From assembly GCA_009746045.1 (NCBI GenBank), contig RPFO01000666.1, positions 15,001 through 69,337 of the forward strand: a DNA stretch of 54,337 nt, written 5' to 3'. The translations under genes were made by a program, and so were the position numbers. The stretch comes from Mesostigma viride (lineage: Eukaryota; Streptophyta; Mesostigmatophyceae; Mesostigmatales; Mesostigmataceae). Numbering within the stretch: position 1 is the stretch's first letter; each line of letters starts with the position of its first letter. The notes beneath the pieces are model-generated. The model did no database searches. It was not told the DNA's origin and was given only the letters and a program-made list of their open reading frames with translations. This document shows, piece by piece, positions 18,844 to 29,629 of this stretch.

Positions 18844-19945
18844 ATGTCCACAGTGACAGCCCCAGACCGGAATTTCCTAGCGAAACTCAAGCAAGCAGCC
18901 AAGGAGGGATGCACCCCAAAGGAGGCCGCCACTGCGGTTCAGAAGATCCTAGGGGAGGGGAACTGGCTAGAGCGGATCCAGAAGCTCACTCCGGGGCGTG
19001 CCAAGAACGTCATGGACGTCCTGGAGGAACGGGGGTTTGTCAGCGACTGGGATGGGGAGGAGGCCCTGGCCGATGTGCTAGCAGCGCAACTGGGGGAGGC
19101 TATTGCAGAGCCGGACCCACCAGTGTCAGCAGGTGCGGTGGGAACGGGGGTGTTCCCCCTTCGGCAGGTGGAAGCGGAGGGGCGGGGCATGGTGGAGGGG
19201 CGCTGGGGAGGACGATGGCGCTCCTGGGGCGATCGACCAGGCTGTGGCGGACCTGGACCGAAACCTAGGTCGGCTGCTGGGGACCGAGACGGGCTATGCA
19301 ACGCCAGCTGGAGGGCTTCCATCCCGGCCGGGCAACGCCCGCACTGGCGGAGATATTGGCGACCTAATATCGGCTATGTCGAAGCTGCTGGACCAGGCAA
19401 AGACTCCAGCAGCTGCAAGCCCAGCCGCAGCGACGGCTGCTGGCAGACTGGCGCGCACGAAGGGGGTGGCGCTGAGTGGGCATGCAGTGCCGGTCCTGGT
19501 GAGCAACATGCTGGAGGCGGTGCTGCCAGGAATGCTGGACTACGCGGAGAGCGTGGGGGGGAAGTCCATCCGTGCATCGTTAATGCTGACGATGCACGGC
19601 AGCTCAGCCAGCGGGGAGAGGCGGATGCTGCTCCTGCAGATGGCAGGAATTCTGGACACGATGGTGACAGAATTTGGCTACTGGGCCACGCCACGCTCCG
19701 AAGTAATTCTGGAGCTGGCAGCAGCCGAGTACCTGGCAAAGCTGATCACGGCATGCCAGCTGGTGGATGTGGGGTCGACGGGTTGGAAGGGGACGCCGTC
19801 GGCAATGCTGCCATTCCAGGAGGGTGGAGCAATGCTGGCGTCTCCGGCGGTGCGGGCGGCGATGAGCATGGGGAAGCTGCAGCACAAGCTGGAGCAGGGT
19901 CCCGGCAAGAAGGGGCAGGGCGGCCCGTCCAACAACAACAAGTGA
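18844..19945 (+). pseudogene. ORF1 (gag-like), copy 1, frameshifted
   Basis: Starts at ATG 18844 and aligns with the intact 367-codon ORF1 of copy 3. Two single-base losses relative to copy 3 (near 19145 and 19200) shift the frame. The correct frame resumes further on and ends at TGA 19943-19945. Read straight from 18844, the wrong frame continues to 20130. The N-terminal helical segment (TAPDRNFLAKLKQAAKEG) is preserved. No CCHC zinc knuckle is present. Confidence 0.8.
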
Positions 19946-20098
19946 GGGAGCGGTGCCTTCTTCCACTACCTCTTCCAGCACCCCTGCCACCTCGTGACTG
20001 GTGGCAGCAGGTACGCTCAGGCCGTAGGCGCGATAGGATGAGTCGGGCTTTTAATGCTCGCACACTAGCCTGTCAGACGGTTAGGGCGTTAAACTGGA

Positions 20099-20111
20099 TG
20101 GGGGGGGGGGG
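20099..20111 (+). other. Conserved G12 run between ORF1 and pol
   Basis: Twelve consecutive G residues (20100-20111) directly after ATG at 20098. The same 12-G run is present in copies 2 and 3. The pol frame is open upstream to 20085 but has no ATG before 20232, so the run is positioned to allow slippage from the ATG frame (MSRAF...NWM) into pol. Confidence 0.4.
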
Positions 20112-20141
20112 CGAGACCCGCCTGCTGTAGATTCAGCCCGT

Positions 20142-23054
20142 GTGCCCGGGCCTCTGCAGCAGGCGGCCCTAGATGGGATCGATGATGCTTGCAGGTCCTT
20201 TGTCCGCCGGAACGGTGGTTCCGTAGCGGCAATGGCAGGATCTGTAGTGGATGGGGGTGAATATGCTGAAGGAGCCCCTTACGAACCGTTAGTGGCCGCA
20301 CGCTTGGCTTTGCCTGGTCCGGGGGAAGGTGGCCAAGTGGATGTGCTGAACTTACTACCCCCCTCTTGGGGAGCAATTTTGAATGATGAGAGTAGGATGG
20401 TACGGACGCTGAGCCCAGCAGAGCGGATCTTGCAGAAGTCGATGCGGATCTCGCGGGGGTGTAGCATGGAGGAGTTCGCGCGGGTTTGCACGGTGTGTGT
20501 GGAGAGGGGGATTTTGGGTGGATTTTTTGAGGAGGAGCCGCCTATGGTGAACGGTACTTTCGGGGTCGGAAAGCCCGACGGCCGTATACGGCTGATTGTG
20601 GACAACCGGCGTGGCAACATGCCACTACCTGATCCTATGCCCGCTTTTTTACCACACCTTGGCGTGATTTGCGATTTGCCCACGCGCGCTGGGGAGGATG
20701 TTTTTGGGGGCGTATCAGATTTGGATTCGTACTACAACAGACTCCGCCTGCCAGTTTGGATGCGGCGGTACTGTGCGTGGATGCCGGTGTGGTCGGATCT
20801 GGTGGGCCTGAGTGGGGCTCGTCGGAAGGTGTGGCCGTGGATGTTGTGCTGGCCAATGGGCAACAAGCTGGCCGTCGCGGTGGCCCAGTGTGTGCATCAG
20901 TCTGTGTTGTACCGCTGTGGCCCCAAGCCGCCGTTGGAGGCTAGTCGTGGGCTGAGCATCAACATGTCCGCGCTGATCCTGGTGGCGGAGGCCAACGAGG
21001 CGGGGGAGACCGTCCGGCTGAGGCTGGAGGAGGACCCTGCTGCGCCCTTGGCGCCCTCGCCGTGCTTCGAATCTCGGCAGGATCTGGAAGGTATGCATGC
21101 TGTGACGATCGATGATCTCCATTTCACCCACTGTGCGTCGGTGGATGGGGTGAATCAGCAGCTAGATCGTGTTCAGGCTGCCTACGCCGCTGTTGGGCTG
21201 GTGCAGAAGTCTGACAAGGTGGTACGGGCGACAGCAGAGCAGACTGGTGTGCAGGCGGTGGGGGTCATTCACCAAAGGGATGGTGACGTGGTGCCTGTTC
21301 CTGAGCGTGTGGTGGCAGTTATCGCTGCTACTCATAGAATCTTAGATCGCGGGTTTACATACTACCGCGAACTTAGTTCTGTGCTTGGGAAGTGGGTGTG
21401 GATGCATCTGCTGTGCCGCCCCATGCTTTCGGTGTGGTCTGAGACGTACCGGCTGCTAGCAGCCATGAATGCCTCCCTGCCTGGGCGCCGCTGGCGCCTC
21501 CCTGCGGGGGCCCGCCAGGAGCTTCAGGCGGCGATCGACCTGGCCCCCTTTTTGAGGGCGGCCAGGGCCCGGCCCCTTTCTGACCGGGTCGTCGCAAGTG
21601 ATGCGAGCGGCTCCGGCGGTGGGGTGGTCTACAGGGACCTGCCTGGGGCCGATTGTGCCCGGCTGGCGACCCGGCGCGAAGCGCGGGGGTGGCGGACGAC
21701 AGCTTTAACGTCTGGGGAGGACTGGGACCTGGAGCGCATGGAGGAGGGGGACTACAGCCTGCTGGATAGTGGCCACTGGCGTACGGCACTGTCCTACCGG
21801 TGGCGGGGGCAGCCTAACCACATCAACGTCAAGGAGGCGATTGCTGCGACACAGGGGGTCGAGTGGTCGTGCCGGACCAAGGCGTGTCGGGGTAAGCGAG
21901 TCGTCCGGCTCGTAGACTCCAGTGCTGTGGTGGGGGCGTTTGTCAGAGGGCGGTCGTCTTCCTACCGTCTCAACCAGCTGGTTCGACGCTACTGCGCTCT
22001 GTCACTGGCTGGCGACATGCAGAGCCACTGGGTCTGGGTGGCTACCGACCACAACCCAGCTGACAAGGCCAGTCGGCGTGGCGCTTGGGTTCCTGACTTG
22101 ACCCGGTGTGGTGACGTGCATCCCAACCCTGGGCCTGAGGGGGCGCGACGCCCTCGGGACTTGGCACTTTTGGAGGGCACAGTCAACCCTGTGTCTACCT
22201 TGCCAGCGTACCGACGTGCGGCGGCTGTCTACGTGGCGTGGGCGCCACCTGGCCCTGTCGACCCAGCTGACGCCGAAGCCATTTTCTGTGAGTGGATTTC
22301 TGCTGTCTACCATGCCAGAGGCGGGCGGGGGCGTACCTTATGCCAGCATGCCAAGGCCTGTCTGCACCTGTACTACCCCGACATTGTTCGGAATTGGGTA
22401 CTGGCGGACCGCCTGCTAGCAGGTTGGCAGCGGCTTGTTCCGGCTGTCAGCCCTCCGCCTATGCCCTGGCGCCTTTGCTATTTCACTGCCCTGTTGCTAG
22501 TTTCACGTCGACAGGTGCATTTGAGTGCGTTGATTATTATTGCTTTCCAGCAGTATTTACGCATTAGCGAGGCGCTAGGGCTGCGGGTTCGGGATGTGGC
22601 TCATCCCGGCCACCCCCTTCTCGAGCCAGGGCCCATGGTCGGTGCCCTTGTGCTGCGCAACCCCAAAACTGCGCAGGGGGCGGCCCAGCACGTCCTCGTC
22701 CGGGATCCACTTTCTTTGTGGCTCCTGCGACGTCTGACGGCTGGCCAGCCCCCGGATGCACTCCTCTTTCGAGGCTTAACGTACAGCCAGGCTAGGCAGC
22801 AGTGGGAGGCTGTGCAGGCCCGCATGAGCATCCCAGGGATGTTTTCTTTTCACAGCCTCCGGCATGGGGGGGCGACGCACGACGCCATCGCTGGCGAGTC
22901 GCCGGAGGCCATCCAGCTGCGCGGCCGGTGGGCTTCGGCCCTCTCGGTCACGCGCTACATTGGCCTCCACCGCAGCCTCCTGGGGCGCGACATCCCACCC
23001 GCCCTCTGGGCTCAGGCCCTGGGTTTTGACCCAGCGGCTTTCCGGCTCCCATGA
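20142..23054 (+). CDS. pol: Pol polyprotein, copy 1: RT, RNase H, 2A-like, tyrosine recombinase
   Basis: About 970 codons. The start is uncertain: codon 20142 is GTG, the first in-frame ATG is 20232, and the frame is open from 20085. Reverse transcriptase: GKPDGRIRLIVDNRRGN (143-159), motif A SDLDSYYN (192-199), motif B MGNKLAVAVAQ (239-249), catalytic TIDDL (D324, D325). RNase H: D487, E565, D592 and D636 in ATDHNPADKAS. A 2A-like CGDVHPNPGP spans 656-665. Tyrosine recombinase: R807 (YLRISEALGL), K842, H904 and R907 (HSLRHGG), W930 and nucleophile Y939 (SVTRYI). All catalytic residues are present. The last codons are replaced by satellite (ends FRLP instead of FRRHFGGVVF). The protein would copy RNA into a circular DNA that the recombinase integrates. 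Recombinase plus split repeats place it with DIRS/PAT elements. Confidence 0.9.
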   Translation: MPGPLQQAALDGIDDACRSFVRRNGGSVAAMAGSVVDGGEYAEGAPYEPLVAARLALPGPGEGGQVDVLNLLPPSWGAILNDESRMVRTLSPAERILQKSMRISRGCSMEEFARVCTVCVERGILGGFFEEEPPMVNGTFGVGKPDGRIRLIVDNRRGNMPLPDPMPAFLPHLGVICDLPTRAGEDVFGGVSDLDSYYNRLRLPVWMRRYCAWMPVWSDLVGLSGARRKVWPWMLCWPMGNKLAVAVAQCVHQSVLYRCGPKPPLEASRGLSINMSALILVAEANEAGETVRLRLEEDPAAPLAPSPCFESRQDLEGMHAVTIDDLHFTHCASVDGVNQQLDRVQAAYAAVGLVQKSDKVVRATAEQTGVQAVGVIHQRDGDVVPVPERVVAVIAATHRILDRGFTYYRELSSVLGKWVWMHLLCRPMLSVWSETYRLLAAMNASLPGRRWRLPAGARQELQAAIDLAPFLRAARARPLSDRVVASDASGSGGGVVYRDLPGADCARLATRREARGWRTTALTSGEDWDLERMEEGDYSLLDSGHWRTALSYRWRGQPNHINVKEAIAATQGVEWSCRTKACRGKRVVRLVDSSAVVGAFVRGRSSSYRLNQLVRRYCALSLAGDMQSHWVWVATDHNPADKASRRGAWVPDLTRCGDVHPNPGPEGARRPRDLALLEGTVNPVSTLPAYRRAAAVYVAWAPPGPVDPADAEAIFCEWISAVYHARGGRGRTLCQHAKACLHLYYPDIVRNWVLADRLLAGWQRLVPAVSPPPMPWRLCYFTALLLVSRRQVHLSALIIIAFQQYLRISEALGLRVRDVAHPGHPLLEPGPMVGALVLRNPKTAQGAAQHVLVRDPLSLWLLRRLTAGQPPDALLFRGLTYSQARQQWEAVQARMSIPGMFSFHSLRHGGATHDAIAGESPEAIQLRGRWASALSVTRYIGLHRSLLGRDIPPALWAQALGFDPAAFRLP
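22107..22136 (+). other. 2A-like ribosome-skipping motif in pol (copy 1)
   Basis: Encodes CGDVHPNPGP between the RNase H end and the recombinase. Canonical 2A is D-V/I-E-x-N-P-G-P; here the E position is H. The motif is identical in copy 2 (27500-27529) and copy 3 (32895-32924). If active, translation would release RT-RNase H and start the recombinase with proline 665. Confidence 0.6.
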
Positions 23055-23954
23055 TGAGGATTCAGGCTCCCATGGTGTCATCATGGCCCGTCTACGTACA
23101 TGGATGGCATTTATGTAATTAATGATGAGGATTCAGGCTCCCATGGTGTCATCATGGCTTGTCTACGTACATGGATGGCATTTATGTAATTAATGATGAG
23201 GATTCAGGCTCCCATGGTGTCTCCATGGCCCGTCTACGTACATGAATGGCAAGTATGTAATTAATGAGGAGGATTCAGGCTCCCATGGTGTCATCATGGC
23301 TGGCCTACTACGTACATGAATGGCATTTATGTAATTAATGATGAGGATTCAGGCTCCCATGGTGTCATCATGGCCCGTCTACGTACATGGATGTCATTTA
23401 TGTAATTAATGATGAGGATTCAGGCTCCCATGGTGTCATCATGGCCCGTCTACGTACATGGATGTCAAAGAAAAAAAAAATGATGAGGATTCAGGCTCCC
23501 ATGGGGTCATCATGGCTTGTCTACGTACATGGATGGCATGTATGTAATTAATGAGGAGGATTCAGGCTCCCATGGTGTCTCCATGGCTGGCCTACGTACA
23601 TGAATGGCATTTATGTAATTAATGATGAGGATTCAGGCTCCCATGGTGTCATCATTGCCCGTGTACGTACATGGATGGCATTTTTGTATATAATGATGAG
23701 GATTCAGGCTCCCATGGTGTCATCATGGCCCGTCTACGTACATGGATGGCATTTTTGTATATAATGATGAGGATTCAGGCTCCCATGGTGTCATCATGGC
23801 TTGTCTACGTACATGGTTGGCATTTATGTCATTAATGAGGAGGATTCAGGCTCCCATGGTGTCTCCATGGCTGGCCTACGTACATGGATGGCATTTATGT
23901 AATTAATGATGAGGATTCAGGCTCCCATGGTGTCATCATGGCCCGTGTACGTAC
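23045..23954 (+). repeat. 71-bp satellite block between copies 1 and 2
   Basis: About 13 monomers. The block is essentially identical to 28438-29347, being part of the 5,393-bp tandem unit. Its monomer order resembles the higher-order segment at about 43650-44510. Confidence 0.95.
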
Positions 23955-24119
23955 ATGGATTTGGTGAGCTATGCTCATTTTATCTATGACTAACCTGCTG
24001 AGCGGAGAATGCAACGCCGTATAGCACCAAAGGAAAAAATAATTTTAGAAAAAAATATTTTTTGTGCTGGCACCCGTACCCCAGCCACCCAGGTAGGGGT
24101 TGGCTGGAGAGGTGGTTGC

Positions 24120-24125
24120 TATAAA
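24120..24125 (+). promoter_or_regulatory. TATAAA box in A1 (copy 2)
   Basis: Same position relative to ORF1 as in copies 1 and 3. Confidence 0.5.
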
Positions 24126-24236
24126 GGGTGGGCTTCCATTCTAGGGAAGCAGGTTGTTTCTTTTGCCTGAGAACCTCAAGTGACCACATCACAAAAAACA
24201 AAACGCAATATAACACATCAAGCATTATAACCCACC

Positions 24237-25339
24237 ATGACCTCAGTGACAGCCCCAGAGCGGAATTTCATAGCAAAGCTCAAGCAAGAAGCCAGGGAGG
24301 GATGCACCCCAAAGGAGGCCGCAACTGCGGTCCAGAAGATCCTAGGGGAGGGGCATTGGCTAGAGCGGATCCAGAAGCTCAATCCGGGGCGTGCCAAGAA
24401 CGTCATGGACGTGTTGGAGAAAAGGGGGTTTGTCAGCGACTGGGATGGGGAGGAGGCCCTGGCCGATGTGCTAGCAGCGCAACTGGGGGAGGCTATTGCA
24501 GAGCCGGATCCACCAGTGTCAGCAGGTGGGGTGGGAGCTGGGGGTGTTCCCCCTTCGGCAGGTGGAGGCGGAGGGGCGGGGCATGGTGGACCGGGCGCTG
24601 GCGAGGAGGATGGCGCCCCTGGGGCGATCGACCAGGATGTGGCGGACCTAGACCGGAACATAGGTCGGCTGCTGGGCACCGAGACGGGCTATGCAACGCC
24701 AGCGGGAGGGCTTCCATCCCGCCGGGCAACGCCCGCACTGGCGGAGATATTGGCGACCTGATATCGGCCATGTCGAAGCTGCTGGACCAGGCAAAGACTC
24801 CAGCAACTGCAAGCCCAGCCGCAGCGGCGACTGCTGGCAGGCTGGCGCGCACGAAGGGGGTGGCGCTGAGCGGGCATGCAGTGCCGGTCCTGGTGAGCAA
24901 CATGCTGGAGGCGGTGCTGCCGGGGATGCTGGACTACGCAGAGAGCGTGGGGGGGAAGTCAATCCGTGCATCGTTAATGCTGACGATGCACGGCAGCTCA
25001 GCCAGCGGGGAGAGGAGGATGCTGCTCCTGCAGATGGCAGGAATTCTGGACACGATGGTGACAGAATTTGGCTACTGGGCCACGCCACGCTCCGAAGTAA
25101 TTCTGGAGCTGGCAGCAGCCGAGTACCTGGCAAAGCTGATCACGGCATGCCAGCTGGTGGATGTGGGGTCGACGGGTTGGAAGGGGACTCCGTCGGCAAT
25201 GCTGCCATTCCAGGAGGGTGGAGCAATGCTGGCGTCTCCGGCGGTGCGGGCGGCGATGAGCATGGGGAAGCTGCAGCACAAGCTGGAGCAGGGTCCCGGC
25301 AAGAAGGGGCAGGGCGGCCCGTCCAACAACAACAAGTGA
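24237..25339 (+). pseudogene. ORF1 (gag-like), copy 2, one-base deletion
   Basis: Identical to copy 3 ORF1 apart from a lost C at about 24720 (CATCCCGCCGGG here, CATCCCGCCCGGG in copy 3), which shifts the frame after about 160 codons. The correct frame resumes at once and continues to the TGA at 25337-25339. Confidence 0.88.
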
Positions 25340-25534
25340 GGGAGCGGTGCCTTCTTCCACTACCTCTTCCAGCACCCCTGCCACCTCGTGACTGGTGGCA
25401 GCAGGTACGCTCAGGCCGTAGGCGCGATAGGATGAGTCGGGCTTTTAATGCTCGCACACTAGCCTGTCAGACGGTTAGGGCGTTAAACTGGATGGGGGGG
25501 GGGGGCGAGACCCGCCTGCTGTAGATTCTGCCCG

Positions 25535-28447
25535 TGTGCCCGGGCCTCTGCAGCAGGCGGCCCTAGATGGGATCGATGATGCTTGCAGGTCCTTTGTCCG
25601 CCGGAACGGTGGTTCCGTAGCGGCAATGGCAGGATCTGTAGTGGATGGGGGTGAATATGCTGAAGGAGCCCCTTACGACCGTTAGTGGCCGCACGCTTGG
25701 CCTTGCCTGGTCCGGGGGAAGGTGGCCAAGTGGATGTGCTGAACTTACTACCCCCCTCTTGGGGAGCAATTTTGAATGATGAGAGTAGGATGGTACGGAC
25801 GCTGAGCCCAGCAGAGCGGATCTTGCAGAAGTCGATGCGGATCTCGCGGGGGTGTAGCATGGAGGAGTTCGCGCGGGTTTGCACGGTGTGTGTGGAGAGG
25901 GGGATTTTGGGTGGATTTTTTGAGGAGGAGCCGCCTATGGTGAACGGTACTTTCGGGGTCGGAAAGCCCGACGGCCGTATACGGCTGATTGTGGACAACC
26001 GGCGTGGCAACATGCCACTACCAGATCCTATGCCCGCTTTTTTACCACACCTTGGCGTGATTTGCGATTTGCCCACGCGCGCTGGGGAGGATGTTTTTGG
26101 GGGCGTATCAGATTTGGATTCGTACTACAACAGACTCCGCCTGCCAGTTTGGATGCGGCGGTACTGTGCGTGGATGCCGGTGTGGTCGGATCTGGTGGGC
26201 CTGAGTGGGGCTCGACGGAAGGTGTGGCCGTGGATGTTGTGCTGGCCAATGGGCAACAAGCTGGCCGTCGCCGTGGCCCAGTGTGTGCATCAGTCTGTGT
26301 TGTACCGCTGTGGCCCCAAGCCGCCGTTGGAGGCTAGTCGTGGGCTGAGCATCAACATGTCCGCGCTGATCCTGGTGGCGGAGGCCAACGAGGCGGGGGA
26401 GACCGTCCGGCTGAGGCTGGAGGAGGACCCTGCTGCGCCCTTGGCGCCCTCGCCGTGCTTCGAATCTCGGCAGGATCTGGAAGGTATGCATGCTGTGACG
26501 ATCGATGACCTCCATTTCACCCACTGTGCGTCGGTGGATGGGGTGAATCAGCAGCTAGATCGTGTTCAGGCTGCCTACGCCGCTGTTGGGCTGGTGCAGA
26601 AGTCTGACAAGGTGGTACGGGCGACAGCAGAGCAGACTGGTGTGCAGGCGGTGGGTGTCATTCACCAAAGAGATGGTGACGTGGTGCCTGTTCCTGAGCG
26701 TGTGGTGGCAGTTATCGCTGCTACTCATAGAATCTTAGATCGCGGGTTTACATACTACCGCGAACTTAGTTCTGTGCTTGGGAAGTGGGTGTGGATGCAT
26801 CTGCTGTGCCGCCCCATGCTTTCGGTGTGGTCTGAGACGTACCGGCTGCTAGCAGCCATGAATGCCTCCCTGCCTGGGCGCCGCTGGCGCCTCCCTGCGG
26901 GGGCCCGCCAGGAGCTTCAGGCGGCGATCGACCTGGCCCCCTTTTTGAGGGCGGCCAGGGCCCGGCCCCTTTCTGACCGGGTCGTCGCAAGTGATGCGAG
27001 CGGCTCCGGCGGTGGGGTGGTCTACAGGGACCTGCCTGGGGCCGATTGTGCCCGGCTGGCGACCCGGCGCGAAGCGCGGGGGTGGCGGACGACAGCTTTA
27101 ACGTCTGGGGAGGACTGGGACCTGGAGCGCATGGAGGAGGGGGACTACAGCCTGCTGGATAGTGGCCACTGGCGTACGGCACTGTCCTACCGGTGGCGGG
27201 GGCAGCCTAACCACATCAACGTCAAGGAGGCGATTGCTGCGACACAGGGGGTCGAGTGGTCGTGCCGGACCAAGGCGTGTCGGGGTAAGCGAGTCGTCCG
27301 GCTCGTAGACTCCAGTGCTGTGGTGGGGGCGTTTGTCAGAGGGCGGTCGTCTTCCTACCGTCTCAACCAGCTGGTTCGACGCTACTGCGCTCTGTCACTG
27401 GCTGGCGACATGCAGAGCCACTGGGTCTGGGTGGCTACCGACCACAACCCAGCTGACAAGGCCAGTCGGCGTGGCGCTTGGGTTCCTGACTTGACCCGGT
27501 GTGGTGACGTGCATCCCAACCCTGGGCCTGAGGGGGCGCGACGCCCTCGGGACTTGGCACTTTTGGAGGGCACAGTCAACCCTGTGTCTACCTTGCCAGC
27601 GTACCGACGTGCGGCGGCTGTCTACGTGGCGTGGGCGCCACCTGGCCCTGTCGACCCAGCTGACGCCGAAGCCATTTTCTGTGAGTGGATTTCTGCTGTC
27701 TACCATGCCAGAGGCGGGCGGGGGCGTACCTTATGCCAGCATGCCAAGGCCTGTCTGCACCTGTACTACCCCGACATTGTTCGGAATTGGGTACTGGCGG
27801 ACCGCCTGCTAGCAGGTTGGCAGCGGCTTGTTCCGGCTGTCAGCCCTCCGCCTATGCCCTGGCGCCTTTGCTATTTCACTGCCCTGTTGCTAGTTTCACG
27901 TCGACAGGTGCATTTGAGTGCGTTGATTATTATTGCTTTCCAGCAGTATTTACGCATTAGCGAGGCGCTAGGGCTGCGGGTTCGGGATGTGGCTCATCCC
28001 GGCCACCCCCTTCTCGAGCCAGGGCCCATGGTCGGTGCCCTTGTGCTGCGCAACCCCAAAACTGCGCAGGGGGCGGCCCAGCACGTCCTCGTCCGGGATC
28101 CACTTTCTTTGTGGCTCCTGCGACGTCTGACGGCTGGCCAGCCCCCGGATGCACTCCTCTTTCGAGGCTTAACGTACAGCCAGGCTAGGCAGCAGTGGGA
28201 GGCTGTGCAGGCCCGCATGAGCATCCCAGGGATGTTTTCTTTTCACAGCCTCCGGCATGGGGGGGCGACGCACGACGCCATCGCTGGCGAGTCGCCGGAG
28301 GCCATCCAGCTGCGCGGCCGGTGGGCTTCGGCCCTCTCGGTCACGCGCTACATTGGCCTCCACCGCAGCCTCCTGGGGCGCGACATCCCACCCGCCCTCT
28401 GGGCTCAGGCCCTGGGTTTTGACCCAGCGGCTTTCCGGCTCCCATGA
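25535..28447 (+). pseudogene. pol: Pol polyprotein, copy 2, 5' frameshift
   Basis: Aligns throughout with copy 1 pol. One base is missing at about 25677 (TTACGACCG here, TTACGAACCG or TTACGAGCCG in the other copies), so the long frame begins only at 25685 (920 codons), just upstream of the RT. The RT (TIDDL), RNase H, CGDVHPNPGP and recombinase R-K-H-R-W-Y residues are all preserved. The C-terminus is satellite-derived as in copy 1. Confidence 0.88.
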
Positions 28448-29347
28448 TGAGGATTCAGGCTCCCATGGTGTCATCATGGCCCGTCTACGTACATGGATGG
28501 CATTTATGTAATTAATGATGAGGATTCAGGCTCCCATGGTGTCATCATGGCTTGTCTACGTACATGGATGGCATTTATGTAATTAATGATGAGGATTCAG
28601 GCTCCCATGGTGTCTCCATGGCCCGTCTACGTACATGAATGGCAAGTATGTAATTAATGAGGAGGATTCAGGCTCCCATGGTGTCATCATGGCTGGCCTA
28701 CTACGTACATGAATGGCATTTATGTAATTAATGATGAGGATTCAGGCTCCCATGGTGTCATCATGGCCCGTCTACGTACATGGATGTCATTTATGTAATT
28801 AATGATGAGGATTCAGGCTCCCATGGTGTCATCATGGCCCGTCTACGTACATGGATGTCAAAGAAAAAAAAAATGATGAGGATTCAGGCTCCCATGGGGT
28901 CATCATGGCTTGTCTACGTACATGGATGGCATGTATGTAATTAATGAGGAGGATTCAGGCTCCCATGGTGTCTCCATGGCTGGCCTACGTACATGAATGG
29001 CATTTATGTAATTAATGATGAGGATTCAGGCTCCCATGGTGTCATCATTGCCCGTGTACGTACATGGATGGCATTTTTGTATATAATGATGAGGATTCAG
29101 GCTCCCATGGTGTCATCATGGCCCGTCTACGTACATGGATGGCATTTTTGTATATAATGATGAGGATTCAGGCTCCCATGGTGTCATCATGGCTTGTCTA
29201 CGTACATGGTTGGCATTTATGTCATTAATGAGGAGGATTCAGGCTCCCATGGTGTCTCCATGGCTGGCCTACGTACATGGATGGCATTTATGTAATTAAT
29301 GATGAGGATTCAGGCTCCCATGGTGTCATCATGGCCCGTGTACGTAC
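28438..29347 (+). repeat. 71-bp satellite block between copies 2 and 3
   Basis: Duplicate of 23045-23954. It ends in GTACGTAC followed by ATGGAT, the left junction of copy 3. Confidence 0.95.
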
Positions 29348-29353
29348 ATGGAT

Positions 29354-29561
29354 TTGGTGAGCTATGCTCATTTTATCTATGACTAACCTGCTGAGCGGAG
29401 AATGCAACGCCGTATAGCACCAAAGGAAAAAATAATTTTAGAAAAAAATATTTTTTGTGCTGGCACCCGTACCCCAGCCACCCAGGTAGGGGTTGGCTGG
29501 AGAGGTGGTTGCTATAAAGGGTGGGCTTCCATTCTAGGGAAGCAGGTTGTTTCTTTTGCCT
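29354..29561 (+). repeat. A1 split direct repeat of copy 3
   Basis: 208 bp matching A2 at 39394-39601. Contains TATAAA at 29513-29518. Confidence 0.9.
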
Positions 29562-29629
29562 GAGAACCTCAAGTGACCACATCACAAAAAACAAAACGCA
29601 ATATAACACATCAAGCATTATAACCCACC

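Larger units (their letters stand above)
18561..23044 (+). mobile_element. PAT/Kangaroo-like tyrosine-recombinase retrotransposon, copy 1 (3'-truncated)
   Basis: Layout: A1 repeat (18567-18774), gag-like ORF1, and pol with RT, RNase H and tyrosine recombinase. It starts after ATGTAT, a one-base variant of the ATGGAT core used by the other copies. The 3' end is lost: at about 23040 the recombinase ORF runs into satellite after CCGGCTCCCATG, so B1-A2-B2 are missing. Its 5' part differs from copies 2 and 3 at many positions, while its 3' half and the following satellite match copy 2 nearly exactly. Confidence 0.9.
23955..28437 (+). mobile_element. PAT-like retrotransposon, copy 2 (3'-truncated)
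   Basis: Begins at ATGGAT (23955-23960), then A1, ORF1 and pol, with the same truncated 3' junction as copy 1. Every position is offset by 5,393 bp from copy 1. The 5' third is nearly identical to copy 3, the rest to copy 1, as expected if unequal crossing over generated the tandem. Confidence 0.9.

Noticed and set aside
20142-23054. Bacterial XerD-like integrase gene as evidence for a prokaryotic contig
   Set aside because: The recombinase is fused to RT and RNase H in one frame and flanked by split direct repeats, the eukaryotic DIRS/PAT layout.
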